DNA from: an uncultured Bacteroidota bacterium
Lineage (GTDB): Bacteria > Bacteroidota > Bacteroidia > Bacteroidales > F082
DNA: 64,000 nucleotides
NCBI GenBank assembly: GCA_903891085.1
Contig: CAITDJ010000008.1
Coordinates: forward strand, 1 to 64,000
Direction of reading: 5' to 3'
Below the pieces are notes generated by a model. It searched no databases. It was not told the origin of the DNA and worked only from the letters and a program-made list of their open reading frames with translations. A program made the position numbers and the translations under genes. Shown in pieces: positions 9,001-18,664 of this stretch (positions are counted from its first letter, which is position 1; every line of letters starts with the position of its first letter).

Positions 9001-9492
9001 TTAACAGCAGCGTAAATCAATCTTCAGTTGGTGAAGCGAGGTGAGAAGTGTTTTACCTGAAGGAAATATAGGAACATGATCCGGCAGATCGACGAATAAT
9101 TGGTCTGCCTGATTGTCGGTAAGCAATGTGCATGTCAATGGATTGACAATCAGCGCAACATACTGGATAGTCTGTGGTTTTTCATTCGCAACATCAACAT
9201 CAATACGCATTTTAAAGTATTGACTGAAATTGGAACAGCAGTGGCGTTTTACGGGAACAGTAACTTCCTGACTGCAACACGATTTGGTGGCCTTTTTCTG
9301 TGAAATTCCGGAGTGACAATCACCTTCGGGTTTATCGTTCTTACAGTCGAGATCCGAAGTAAGCACCGATTTCAACAGCGTTTTTGAAGAAGCACAATAA
9401 TGGGCATTCACGGTAAGACCGATTGAACTGACGAAAATGATGAACGTCAATACAATTGAAACCGATCGTGTAAAAGTGCTGATGTGCTTCAT
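9001..9492 (-). CDS. HYC_CC_PP family secreted Cys-rich protein
   Basis: 163 aa. Signal peptide or membrane anchor at residues 8-30, followed directly by the His-Tyr-Cys motif (H31-Y32-C33) that names the family, then two Cys-Cys pairs (SCCSQ, HCCSN), scattered further cysteines and a C-terminal DLRCC. Family function is not established; the thiol content and position ahead of a metal-linked TonB receptor and an HMA protein suggest metal binding in the periplasm. First gene of a three-gene minus-strand operon. Confidence 0.82.
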   Translation of the reverse strand: MKHISTFTRSVSIVLTFIIFVSSIGLTVNAHYCASSKTLLKSVLTSDLDCKNDKPEGDCHSGISQKKATKSCCSQEVTVPVKRHCCSNFSQYFKMRIDVDVANEKPQTIQYVALIVNPLTCTLLTDNQADQLFVDLPDHVPIFPSGKTLLTSLHQLKIDLRCC

Positions 9493-9500
9493 AACGGCAA

Positions 9501-9508
9501 CAAAAATA
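9501..9508 (-). promoter_or_regulatory. Candidate -7 box (TATTTTTG) for the HYC_CC_PP-receptor-HMA operon
   Basis: The minus strand reads TATTTTTG, a full match to TAnnTTTG, ending eight bases before the ATG at 9492. No good -33 TTTG is visible at the expected distance. Confidence 0.4.
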
Positions 9509-9599
9509 CAGTTTTATACAACGATTAATGTTAATGCTTTCGTAAATCTTTTGAGGAACATAGAGAAAACCTGTAAAAAGAATCCTGAAGATTAATTAT

Positions 9600-9805
9600 G
9601 TAACTATTCACCTCATTAATGCCACAGATTCACAGATTTCTAACTATTGATAATTTATATAAAACACAATAATTTAGCTTCGCTGAGAGAATTTCACTGA
9701 TTTTTAATTTTTTAATTGCCTTTGGCAGTTAAAAAATTTGATTAAATCTGTGAATCTGTGGCATTTATAATTTTGTATTTAATTAATCAAGAGCTGAATA
9801 GTTAC
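9600..9805. repeat. Nested inverted-repeat element (MITE-like)
   Basis: Three concentric inverted repeats: GTAACTATTCA at 9600-9610 against its complement at 9795-9805; a perfect 22-base repeat at 9618-9639 against 9744-9765 (core GCCACAGATTCACAGATTT); and an inner 15-base pair at 9706-9720 against 9724-9738 with one mismatch and a 3-base loop. No open reading frame lies inside. The 334 bases from 9493 to 9826 hold nothing else apart from the promoter next to 9492. Confidence 0.75.
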
Positions 9806-9826
9806 TTTTATTTTGACGTATGGCAA

Positions 9827-10378
9827 CTATACTGTCTTACTGATTTTTGCCAGAGCATGAATTGTTTTCCAGTTACGAATGGTCGATTTTAGTTTCAATT
9901 TCGATTCTAGCACGGCATTTGTCAGTCTGGCACGACCAAAACCATTTGGACAATAAATATAAAAATAGTCATGAAAAAAGAAATATTCATCAGTCTGACA
10001 ATCAAATTGTTGAATTTTCAAAATGGATTCGGCTGACGGAACTTCCGACAAAAATGCTACGCCGGTTTTGTCACCTTCAAGTTTAATTTGGTTTTCAAAT
10101 GGATTGTGAAGAATAATTTCTGATAACACACTTGCATATTTCACAATCACTTCTATTTGAAGACTATATGCCTCATTGATCGATTTTTTCAAAAAATATT
10201 CAATTTCCTTTTCGTTGGCATAATCCGACTGAAAAACCACATTACCACTTTGCTGATAAGTTGAAACCGATGAAAATCCATGTTGCTCAAAGTGTTTCTT
10301 TAAAACTGCCATTGGAATCATGTTTTTGCCTCCGACATTGATGCCGCGCAGCAAAGCAATATAGGTTCTGAATTTCAT
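9827..10378 (-). CDS. DUF1697 domain-containing protein
   Basis: 183 aa. The start MKFRTYIALLRGINVGGKNMIPMA is the hallmark of the DUF1697 family (YIALLRGINVGG, then a Phe-rich helix and TYQQSGNVVF). The whole protein is one domain of normal family length and ends with NWKTIHALAKIS, also typical. Soluble and cytoplasmic; no biochemical function is established for the family. It stands alone between the inverted-repeat element and the dioxygenase gene, 51 bases downstream of the latter, and may be cotranscribed with it. Confidence 0.9.
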   Translation of the reverse strand: MKFRTYIALLRGINVGGKNMIPMAVLKKHFEQHGFSSVSTYQQSGNVVFQSDYANEKEIEYFLKKSINEAYSLQIEVIVKYASVLSEIILHNPFENQIKLEGDKTGVAFLSEVPSAESILKIQQFDCQTDEYFFFHDYFYIYCPNGFGRARLTNAVLESKLKLKSTIRNWKTIHALAKISKTV

Positions 10379-10429
10379 CCCAACTGTTTTGTAAATTTAT
10401 TTGCTATCTAATGTAAAACCGAAATTACG

Positions 10430-11314
10430 TTATCCGATTTTTATTGAAGTCATCGAAAGTGATCCCATGACCAATGCATCATTGTAAAAAACAGTTTCTT
10501 CGTCTTTTTCCTTTAATCCAAGGGTGTACAATAAAGGAATATAGTGTTCGGGCGTTGGAATGGCTAACTGAAAGGCAGATGGTAAGGCATTCAGGTTCGT
10601 GAGTTTGTCGTATTCCTCGTTCAAAATCATTTTTTTAAACCCATCATTTGCCTCAATCGCCCAGTCGTAGCCAGAATTTTCATTTCCCCAGTCCACTTTT
10701 CGCAAATTGTGAACCATATTGCCACTTCCGACGATCAACACACCTTTTCTGCGCAAGGCTGCCAATTCTTTCGCCAATTGAAGATGAAAACTTAATGGTT
10801 TCGTATAGTCGATACTCAACTGAATTACAGGAATATCCGCTTCCGGATACATTTGTTTGATTACCGACCAGCATCCATGATCCAACCCCCAAGAATAATC
10901 GGATTGTACACTTGCATTCAAAACGGTTTTTTTTGTGAAAGCAGCCAAGACAGGATCACCGGGCGCATTGTATTGCACATCGAATAGTTCCTGCGGGAAA
11001 CCACCGAAATCGTGGATAGTGTTTGGTTTCTCCATTGCCGTAACATACGTTCCTTTCGTCTCCCAATGTGCTGATATACAAAGTATTGATTTCGGTTTTT
11101 CAACTGTTTTAATCATATTTCTCCAACCTGCAACAAATTCATTTTCCTCAATCGCATTCATCGGATTGCCATGCCCGACAAACAAAGCCGGCATTTTTGC
11201 AGTTTCTTCCAATTCATAACTGAGTTTACTAAGTGCCGAAAGTTTTAATGTTGTCATGGTTAATGTTGTGAATGTCAGATTTTTAATAAATTCTTGTCGC
11301 GTCATGGCTTTCAT
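10430..11314 (-). CDS. ygiD: 4,5-DOPA dioxygenase extradiol-type protein (YgiD/LigB-like)
   Basis: 294 aa; alternative ATG at 11305. Class III extradiol ring-cleavage dioxygenase fold. Motifs visible: ALFVGHGNPMNA with H48, CISAHWET with H83, GLDHGCWSVI, GSGNMVHNLR and PTPEHYIPLLY, the metal-site and active-site segments of the YgiD family. Members open the ring of DOPA or related catechols in vitro; the physiological substrate is usually unknown. A hydrophobic N-terminal stretch of about 30 residues precedes the domain, longer than in E. coli YgiD, and may be a weak export signal or anchor. No pathway partners are adjacent. Confidence 0.85.
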   Translation of the reverse strand: MKAMTRQEFIKNLTFTTLTMTTLKLSALSKLSYELEETAKMPALFVGHGNPMNAIEENEFVAGWRNMIKTVEKPKSILCISAHWETKGTYVTAMEKPNTIHDFGGFPQELFDVQYNAPGDPVLAAFTKKTVLNASVQSDYSWGLDHGCWSVIKQMYPEADIPVIQLSIDYTKPLSFHLQLAKELAALRRKGVLIVGSGNMVHNLRKVDWGNENSGYDWAIEANDGFKKMILNEEYDKLTNLNALPSAFQLAIPTPEHYIPLLYTLGLKEKDEETVFYNDALVMGSLSMTSIKIG

Positions 11315-11386
11315 TATGTCGTTGCAGTAAATACAACAACTTCCAATACAAAATGTTTCAAATACACATAAAATGAAAACGGAATT

Positions 11387-13798
11387 CTATTCCCAACGCA
11401 ACGCTTTCAATGGATTCGAACGGATCGCCGAGATTGTCCGCCACAAAATAATACACAAGGTCATCATAACAGAAACCAGCGCAGCAATTACAAAATATCC
11501 AATATTCAGATTGATATGGTAGGCAAAATTTTCGAGCCATCGATGTAATATTATCCACGAAACCGGCCAGGCTATAAGATTCGACAGAACGATTAACCAG
11601 AGATATTCCTTCGCAAACAATACGAACATATCTTTTATTCCGGCTCCAACAGTCAAACGGATACAAATTTCACGGTTGCGTTGGGCGATCATATAGGAAA
11701 CCAAGCCGAACAGACCAAGCCCTGCAACGAAAATGATCAATATGGTTAACCCCAATGAAAAACGGCTCAATCGGGTCTCTTCAATATATTGCTTATTCAG
11801 TTCATCCGACAGAAAGCTATACTCAAACGGCCGGCCGGGTGCAAATTGATTGAATGTTTTTTCGATAAAGGCAAGTGTTTTCTTATCATCATTGCCGGCT
11901 ATCCTGATGGCAACAAACTTCAGGAAGAAAAACCTGGCACGATCGTCTTCCTTAATATTCAGTACAAAAGGCGATGCAGCCGTATGCAGCGATGTGGCAT
12001 TGAAATCTTTAAAAACACCAATCACACGCTCTTCACCTCCCAGTGATTTGAATTTTTTACCAAGGGCATTTTCGTTGGATCCCCATCCCATATATTTTAC
12101 CATGGCTTCGTTGATAAGCATGGCGTTGGCAGCATCGGTTTTGTTGTTCCGGTCATAATCTCTTCCCGCCACAATTTGTATATCGAATGTTTTGACAAAA
12201 TCGTGATCAACAACCAATGCGGGATAAAACTGCCATTCATCTTCCGGAACACCTTCAGGACGAAATTCATGGGTATTATGGGCTACGCCAAAAATATCGT
12301 CCACACTTGTAACTGCCTTTATATCAGGGTTTGCAAGAAGTTCATTTTTAAAACTCTCAAATCGCTGGATAATCGGATTTCTGGTAACCTGGACGAAAAC
12401 AACAGCGTCCTTATTAAATCCCAGGTTCGCATTCCGTAGAAAATGAAGCTGATCGAATGCAGTTAATGTACTTATTATTAATCCGATTGAAATTGTAAAC
12501 TGTATGACAACCAATACTTTGCGTGCCATGCCTGAACGAAAACTACCCCTAAAATGCCCTTTCAATACGCGCAACGGTTGAAAAGATGACAGATAAAAAG
12601 CCGGATATAATCCCGATAATAATCCTGTAACAATGCCTATCAGTATCAAAATAACAAACCAAAATGGATCAAGAAACAGATATAAATCCAACTGCTTATT
12701 TGCCAACACATTAAAATAGGGCAACCCAATTTCAACCATCAATATGGCGAGTACAAGTGCCAGAAAACTAATGATCAATGCCTCGCCCAGAAACTGTATG
12801 ACAAGCTGCCATTTTTCTGCCCCGATGACCTTTTTCATCCCAATTTCGGTCGTTCGTGAACCCGAAGTGGCTGTGCTCAGGTTCATGAAATTGATGGTAG
12901 CAATGATCAGCAGAAATATCGCAATGGTGGATAAAATACGCACATAGCTGTTGTTCCCATTCGGTTCAATCTCATAATCGAGATGCGAGAACAGGTGAAT
13001 ATCAGTCAATTTCTGCAGATACAAACGGATACTTGCTTTGGTAGCATCGTAGTAGAATTTCTTTACAAATTCGGGAAATGCAGTTTCCAATTGCGCCTGT
13101 TTTACATCTTGTTTCAGTTGAATATAGGTCCAGCAAGGGTTCCATACCCATGTTTCGGGAAGTTTTCCCCTGAACATTGTCTTAACCGACGACATAGAGG
13201 CCATGAAATCCCAGGTAAAATGAGACGTTGAAGGAATATTTTCAATCACCCCGGTCACCTTCAAATCGAAGTTTCCTTCATACCTGAATACTTTGCCCAT
13301 CGGATTCTCGCTGCCAAAATACTTCAAGGCGGTTTCATGTGTGATGACAACTGCAAATGCCTCGTTTAAAGCAATTTGCGGATCACCGTATATGAAATTG
13401 TAATCGAACATCTGAAAGAAATTCGAATCAGCAAAAAACAATTTCCTTTCGTTATAAACCTTATCGTTCAATTGTATCAGGCTTCGGGGTGCCTGAAAAT
13501 TAAAAATTCGTACCACCCGCTCGATCATACCGGGATACTCATTCATAAGCGTTGGCGCCACCGGAAAAGGAGCACTGGCCGATTCTTCTCCGACACCTTC
13601 AAAATCGGAAATGCTTACCAGCCGATAAATGGAATCAGCATTCTTATGTTGCTTGTCATAACTTAATTCATCCACCACATACAGCAGAATCAGGATGAAA
13701 CTTGCCAACCCGATTGCCAGTCCGAACATATTTACGATGGAAGATATTTTATGCTTAAAAATATTCCTGCATGCTATTTTCAATTGATTCAGATACAT
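11387..13798 (-). CDS. ABC transporter permease, FtsX/MacB type (second permease of the operon)
   Basis: 803 aa. N-terminal cytoplasmic helix and first transmembrane segment (about 20-43), a large MacB-type periplasmic domain (about 50-270, with the DELSYDKQHKNADSIYRLV signature of Bacteroidota permeases), a TM group at about 285-410, a second periplasmic domain (about 450-665), and a last TM group with the FtsX-like LIIFVAGLGLFGLVSYMIAQRNREI. It has no ATPase domain and needs the ATPase encoded at 16628-17314. The 788-aa paralogue lies 117 bases upstream on the same strand. Probably exports a peptide, lipid or drug, or works as a mechanotransmission complex. Confidence 0.92.
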   Translation of the reverse strand: MYLNQLKIACRNIFKHKISSIVNMFGLAIGLASFILILLYVVDELSYDKQHKNADSIYRLVSISDFEGVGEESASAPFPVAPTLMNEYPGMIERVVRIFNFQAPRSLIQLNDKVYNERKLFFADSNFFQMFDYNFIYGDPQIALNEAFAVVITHETALKYFGSENPMGKVFRYEGNFDLKVTGVIENIPSTSHFTWDFMASMSSVKTMFRGKLPETWVWNPCWTYIQLKQDVKQAQLETAFPEFVKKFYYDATKASIRLYLQKLTDIHLFSHLDYEIEPNGNNSYVRILSTIAIFLLIIATINFMNLSTATSGSRTTEIGMKKVIGAEKWQLVIQFLGEALIISFLALVLAILMVEIGLPYFNVLANKQLDLYLFLDPFWFVILILIGIVTGLLSGLYPAFYLSSFQPLRVLKGHFRGSFRSGMARKVLVVIQFTISIGLIISTLTAFDQLHFLRNANLGFNKDAVVFVQVTRNPIIQRFESFKNELLANPDIKAVTSVDDIFGVAHNTHEFRPEGVPEDEWQFYPALVVDHDFVKTFDIQIVAGRDYDRNNKTDAANAMLINEAMVKYMGWGSNENALGKKFKSLGGEERVIGVFKDFNATSLHTAASPFVLNIKEDDRARFFFLKFVAIRIAGNDDKKTLAFIEKTFNQFAPGRPFEYSFLSDELNKQYIEETRLSRFSLGLTILIIFVAGLGLFGLVSYMIAQRNREICIRLTVGAGIKDMFVLFAKEYLWLIVLSNLIAWPVSWIILHRWLENFAYHINLNIGYFVIAALVSVMMTLCIILWRTISAIRSNPLKALRWE

Positions 13799-13915
13799 GG
13801 TGTATGTTGTGTTTTTGTTTAAACAGTTTTTGTTTCCGTATAAAAGCTATTTATTAATGATTACTTGCAACCAGTAACCAATAACTTACCTCAAACGCCT
13901 GCCTTCCATTCCCTT

Positions 13916-16282
13916 TTACTCATATTTAATAATTTCTATCGTTCTAACCTGTGCAGCCCTAATTGCCTGCCAACCAACACTGATCCAGGAAATTACAAGC
14001 GTAATAAAAAATGTTAATGCAAAATTTACAGGGGAAATACTGATCGTATAACTGAATCCGCCCAACCAGGAATCGATAAAATAAACCACAGGAATAATGG
14101 CCAACACATTTGCTATGAGTACCAGTATTGAAAATTCGATAAGTGATTCAAATACTAGCCGTCTGGTTGAGGCTCCAAGTATCTTCCTGATTCCCAACTC
14201 TTTGGTTTTGAGTCTCAAAATAAGTGACGATAACCCCAACAATCCGATGACTGCAATAAAAACTGCCAGAAAAGTAAACCAGGAAAGAATGGATGCAAGT
14301 TGCATTTCACTTACATAACTCCGCTGCAAATAAGATGACATCGAAACCGGAACAAAGGGATCGTTTGGTAATATGTTGAACCAGGTTTTCTCGAGTTTAT
14401 CAATCACCTTGTTCTCTTCCTTTTCAGCTGTTCGCACAACCACAAAGTTGAATCCATCGTAAGGTTTGTTTGTTAATATCAACGGGGCAATTGTCTGGTG
14501 TAAGGAAGCAAAATGAAAGTCCTTTAGCACCCCGATGATGGTCATATTTCCGTCTCTTTCAATTTTCTTGCCAATTGGTTCCGACTCAATAAATTGATGC
14601 ACATAGGCCTCATTGACCAGGCAACAAGCAGGTTTTTGAACATCAATTTCATCAAAATTTCGTCCTTCAACGACTTCCATTCCCATAGTTTCTACAAAAG
14701 AAGCGTCAATATCCATCACATGTATCATGACCGGCTGGCTGTAGGTTTCAGGAAGATAGCCATTCATGGTAACTCCGGCACCGGGCAATTCAACAGTGGC
14801 GCCACATTGATTTATTCCGGCCTGTTGCAGAAAGGCCTGCTTCAATACTTCAACTTTTTCTCTGGCAATTTGGCTGGGAAGGGTAATCGCGATCACATTT
14901 TCGGTATTAAATCCAGTTTTGAAGTCACTAATGTATTTTAACTGACTTTTTATAATCCAGATGCTGTTCAGCATCCCAACAGCCAATGCAAACTGAATAA
15001 TGACCAGAATTTTCGGTAATAAGTGCCTGTTTTTTGAGGAAACGAAACCGCCTTTAAGTGTTACGATAGGTTGATACGCTGATAAAAACATAGCCGGAAA
15101 AATTCCGGAGACAAAACCGGTGAACAGAACCAGCATGATAAACGCCAAAGGCAGTAAAAACGGTCCTGAATGATAAAAACTCAAATCTTTTTCTATCAAT
15201 GCATTGTAATATGGCAACACGATTTCGGTTAACAACAGGGCTAGGATTGCCGCCAATAAACACAGCATGATTGACTCACCAAGATACTGTCTGAAAAGTG
15301 TTGAACGCGTCGCTCCCAATACCTTGCGAATGCCGGTTTCCTTTGCCCTGTAGATGGCAGATGCGGCGGCCATATTGGTAAAATTAAAGCAGGCAATCAA
15401 CAAAATGAAAACAGCAATCAGTGAAAAGATTCTGATTTTTGCAATGTTCGCTTTTGAGTCATCTTCCGATAAGGAATAGAGATGCATCCGTTGAATGGGT
15501 TCCAGCATTAATCCAACCTTGAAACCAGATCCTTCCAGTTTTCTGTTTATCTGGATATCGAGAAAATACTCGAGCTTATTATCAAAAACATCTTTGTTAA
15601 ATGATTTATTTACAGTAATATATGTTTGGTATTGGTTTCCACCATTCCATCCAAGGTGTTGGGTTGGATCAGCATAAAGTGTTTCAAACGACAGCAGTGC
15701 ATCAAACTGAATACTTGAATTTTGGGGTGGCTTTTTGGCAATTCCTGTCACTATCCAGTTTTCATTTCCATTCATTACAATCACCTTCCCAATGGGATTT
15801 TCTTTGCCAAATAAGTTAGTCGCCAATTCATCTGTCAAAACAACTTTATTAATTCCATGCAACACATCGGCAGGGGTTCCCTTTAGTAATTGAAAACTGA
15901 AAAACTGAAAAAAGTTTGAATCAGCATGGACAACATTCTCAATGTCAATAATTTTATCATTGAATTTGAAATAGGCATTGCGGTTGGTTGAAACCCTGCA
16001 AAATGATTGAATTTCAGCGAAATAATCCAATAAACTTGGTCCTACGACGGCAGGAATTTCACTTGCAAACAGGTCGCCGTCTTTGTTGGCATAATTCAGG
16101 TTGACACGATTAATCGATAAATAATTCCGGTGAAACCTATCGTAACTGTACTCATTAAACACATAAAGCAGAATAAGTATTCCGGCAGTCAAGCCTATCG
16201 ACAGTCCCAATAGATTAATCACTGTGGAACCAAGGCTGCGCCTGGCGTTGCGATAAAAAGTGATTAATAATGAAAGGAACAT
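13916..16282 (-). CDS. ABC transporter permease, FtsX/MacB type (first permease of the operon)
   Basis: 788 aa, same domain plan as its downstream neighbour: TM near 17-40, MacB-type periplasmic domain containing FNEYSYDRFHRNYLSINRV, TM group about 275-400, second periplasmic domain, final TM group with the FtsX motif (LGLSSLILRLKTKELGIRKILGAS). The ETGIRKVLGAT and ELGIRKILGAS segments are the cytoplasmic coupling helices that contact the ATPase. Low similarity to the 803-aa paralogue apart from these motifs suggests an old duplication and possibly a heterodimeric channel. Confidence 0.92.
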   Translation of the reverse strand: MFLSLLITFYRNARRSLGSTVINLLGLSIGLTAGILILLYVFNEYSYDRFHRNYLSINRVNLNYANKDGDLFASEIPAVVGPSLLDYFAEIQSFCRVSTNRNAYFKFNDKIIDIENVVHADSNFFQFFSFQLLKGTPADVLHGINKVVLTDELATNLFGKENPIGKVIVMNGNENWIVTGIAKKPPQNSSIQFDALLSFETLYADPTQHLGWNGGNQYQTYITVNKSFNKDVFDNKLEYFLDIQINRKLEGSGFKVGLMLEPIQRMHLYSLSEDDSKANIAKIRIFSLIAVFILLIACFNFTNMAAASAIYRAKETGIRKVLGATRSTLFRQYLGESIMLCLLAAILALLLTEIVLPYYNALIEKDLSFYHSGPFLLPLAFIMLVLFTGFVSGIFPAMFLSAYQPIVTLKGGFVSSKNRHLLPKILVIIQFALAVGMLNSIWIIKSQLKYISDFKTGFNTENVIAITLPSQIAREKVEVLKQAFLQQAGINQCGATVELPGAGVTMNGYLPETYSQPVMIHVMDIDASFVETMGMEVVEGRNFDEIDVQKPACCLVNEAYVHQFIESEPIGKKIERDGNMTIIGVLKDFHFASLHQTIAPLILTNKPYDGFNFVVVRTAEKEENKVIDKLEKTWFNILPNDPFVPVSMSSYLQRSYVSEMQLASILSWFTFLAVFIAVIGLLGLSSLILRLKTKELGIRKILGASTRRLVFESLIEFSILVLIANVLAIIPVVYFIDSWLGGFSYTISISPVNFALTFFITLVISWISVGWQAIRAAQVRTIEIIKYE

Positions 16283-16347
16283 GGTCTTACTATTAGGTGA
16301 TTTTCATGATTAACTTTCGACTTCGGTCCCCATGATGAACTTCAAAC

Positions 16348-16611
16348 TTATTCTCCAAATTTCCGCTTAAACATCAGGGAAATATTTTTATCGGTAGGTG
16401 GCCCTATTTCGACCAATTCCCAATCCTTGTCATACGATTCAATTTTGTGGCGAAGTACCTGAACTTTCTCATCGCTGTTAATTACACTGCCCTCCCAATC
16501 GAGCAACTCGACCCGGTATTGCAGGCTCCGGCTTCGTCCGTCGATCCTGACATCAATTTCGACATTCTGATCCTTGTCGATATCAGGAATAAGAATGACT
16601 ACTTCACGCAT
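16348..16611 (-). CDS. Small protein of unknown function within the ABC exporter operon
   Basis: 87 aa from the ATG at 16611 (MREVVILIPDIDKDQNVE), which begins 16 bases after the ATPase stop; longer frames overlap the ATPase gene. No signal peptide, no membrane segment and no cysteine are seen. The sequence is charged and rich in predicted beta strands (VEIDVRIDGRSRSLQYRVELLDWEG). It ends 65 bases before the first permease gene, so it is cotranscribed. I do not recognise the family; its position suggests an accessory or regulator of the transporter. Confidence 0.7.
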   Translation of the reverse strand: MREVVILIPDIDKDQNVEIDVRIDGRSRSLQYRVELLDWEGSVINSDEKVQVLRHKIESYDKDWELVEIGPPTDKNISLMFKRKFGE

Positions 16612-16627
16612 TGCTTTGAATTTTAAA

Positions 16628-17314
16628 TTAAATGATACTTTTTTTGATGTTTTCATTGATGATCTGTCCATCGAACAGGCGAATAACACGACGACTGTAT
16701 TCAGCATCGCGCTGTGAGTGTGTTACCATGATAATGGTGGTTCCTGAAATATTGAGTTCGTTCAGCAGATTCATCACTTCTTCGCCATGTGCCGAATCGA
16801 GGTTACCGGTTGGTTCGTCAGCCAGAATCAGCGAAGGCATGGCAATCACGGCCCTGGCCACTGCCACACGCTGCTGCTGCCCTCCGGATAATTGTAACGG
16901 AAAATGCTTTGCCCTGTGTGCAATTTGCATTTGCTCCAACACCTCATTCACCCGCTCGCGCCGCTCACGGTTTGCCATATTCAGATAAATCAGCGGCAAT
17001 TCAACATTCTCAAATACCGTGAGTTCATCAATCAGATTGAAGTTTTGAAAAACAAACCCAATGTTGTGCTTGCGTAGATTTGCCCGTTGCCGTTCGTTGC
17101 TTTTCGACACTTCATGATCGAGAAATGTGTAAGTGCCTGAAGTTGGGTTGTCGAGCAAGCCAAGTATATTTAACAGGGTCGATTTTCCACAACCCGACGG
17201 CCCCATAATAGCGACAAACTCACCCTCTTTTATTTCAAATGATACCGCGTTGAGCGCTGTTGTTTCCACCTCATCCGTGCGAAAAATCTTCGTTAGTTTC
17301 TCTGCCTTGATCAT
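16628..17314 (-). CDS. ABC transporter ATP-binding protein (MacB/LolD type)
   Basis: 228 aa. Walker A GPSGCGKST (38-46), Q-loop VFQNFNL, signature LSGGQQQRVAVARA (142 on), Walker B LILADEPTGNLD with E167, and switch histidine H199 in VTHS. The QQQRVAVARA and ADEPTGNLD forms are typical of the MacB/LolD/FtsE group that powers FtsX-fold permeases. It powers the two permeases encoded downstream and lies 77 bases after the periplasmic adaptor gene. Confidence 0.95.
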   Translation of the reverse strand: MIKAEKLTKIFRTDEVETTALNAVSFEIKEGEFVAIMGPSGCGKSTLLNILGLLDNPTSGTYTFLDHEVSKSNERQRANLRKHNIGFVFQNFNLIDELTVFENVELPLIYLNMANRERRERVNEVLEQMQIAHRAKHFPLQLSGGQQQRVAVARAVIAMPSLILADEPTGNLDSAHGEEVMNLLNELNISGTTIIMVTHSQRDAEYSRRVIRLFDGQIINENIKKSII

Positions 17315-17391
17315 ATTGCTTGTGATTTTAATATTTTACTTTATTTTCATTGATTTCTAAACATTCATGACCAACGTTTACAATTCATCTC

Positions 17392-18642
17392 CTACTTAAA
17401 AACAACCTTATCCTTCGTTCCGAAAGTTTCATACGAAGAGGTAATCACTTTCTCGCCTGCCTCAAGGCCTTCAACCACTTCGTACGACAGGGTATTCTGC
17501 CGGTTGATGCGGATGTTGCGTTTGACTGCAAACCTTTCAGTAGGATCAACAACGAATATCCAGTTTCCGCCTGTCTGCTGAAAAAAACCGCCCCGTTTCA
17601 CCGTAATGGCATTGGTTACGCCACTGAATTTCAGTTTCAGTTGCAGGGTTTGCCCGCGTTTAATATGCTCCGGATAACCATCACTGAAATACATATCAAC
17701 CTGAAAAGATCCTGCATTTACATCCGTATAAATCTTGTGAACCGCCAACATATACGACTTTCCCTCGAAATCAAATTCTGCCTCTTGACCTAACGAAACG
17801 CGCGATATATAGCGCTCGTCAATATTGGCCCTCAGTTTGAAATCATCCGGAATATCAATCTGTCCAAGGTGCTCGCCTGCATTGGCCGTTTGCCCGACCT
17901 CGATGTTAAATGATGATAATTTACCATCAGCAGGCGCTTTTACATAAAGATTACCCAGACTTTCACGCAACAGATTCAGATTCTGGTATAACCTGTCCAT
18001 AGAGACATCAATTTGATCGTAGCGGTGATAGGCCGAAATAGAATCAAGTTTTTGCAGTTCAATTGATATTTCAAGTTGCTTGCGGGTATATCGATAGGCG
18101 CGTTCGTTGTTTTCAAATTCCTGTGTTGAGATTAGGCTATCGGCATACAACTGCTTCATTCGATCGAAGTTGGCAGTTGCCAGTTCAATTTCCTGTCGTA
18201 ATGATACGATTTCCTTTTGTCTGACAAATTTATTCTGTTCTAAAGCTATCTTACTGTTTTGCAGGTTATTGATTGCTTCAAAAATGCGGGTTTCCTGTTC
18301 CATATAGCTCAACTCGAGGTTTGTGTTCACGAGTTTCATGATGTTGTCGCCTTTCTGAAGCATGGCACCATCTTCAACATATACTTCCTGTACATTTCCG
18401 CCCATGATGGCATCGATATATATGGTGGTTTTTGGAAAAACGATGCCATCAACCGGTATAAATTCCTGAAACAATTCCTCTTTTACGGTCGAAATGGTAA
18501 CACGATCGCGGGTTACATAGATTTTACTGCCATTATCACGAAAAAAAATCAGATATACCACCAACAACACTAATCCGGAAATACCTGAAACCGCAACAAT
18601 TCTTTTGGGCGGCCACTTTTTCTTTTCAATGATACGATCCAT
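17392..18642 (-). CDS. Periplasmic adaptor of an ABC exporter (MacA/HlyD type)
   Basis: 416 aa. One N-terminal anchor helix (about 14-34, AVSGISGLVLLVVYLIFF) followed by a lipoyl half, a long coiled-coil region (about 115-215), the second lipoyl half (VKAPADGKLSSFNIEVGQTANAG) and a beta-barrel/MP domain. It is anchored by a helix rather than by a lipid and fits a MacAB-type tripartite exporter; no TolC is in the operon. First gene of a five-gene minus-strand operon and divergent from a sigma-54 activator. Confidence 0.92.
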   Translation of the reverse strand: MDRIIEKKKWPPKRIVAVSGISGLVLLVVYLIFFRDNGSKIYVTRDRVTISTVKEELFQEFIPVDGIVFPKTTIYIDAIMGGNVQEVYVEDGAMLQKGDNIMKLVNTNLELSYMEQETRIFEAINNLQNSKIALEQNKFVRQKEIVSLRQEIELATANFDRMKQLYADSLISTQEFENNERAYRYTRKQLEISIELQKLDSISAYHRYDQIDVSMDRLYQNLNLLRESLGNLYVKAPADGKLSSFNIEVGQTANAGEHLGQIDIPDDFKLRANIDERYISRVSLGQEAEFDFEGKSYMLAVHKIYTDVNAGSFQVDMYFSDGYPEHIKRGQTLQLKLKFSGVTNAITVKRGGFFQQTGGNWIFVVDPTERFAVKRNIRINRQNTLSYEVVEGLEAGEKVITSSYETFGTKDKVVFK

Positions 18643-18664
18643 GTAAATAATTTTAAGAAATTTT

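Noticed and set aside
9827-11314. Catechol degradation operon
   Set aside because: DUF1697 has no known link to aromatics, and no other ring-cleavage pathway gene is present next to the DODA-type gene.
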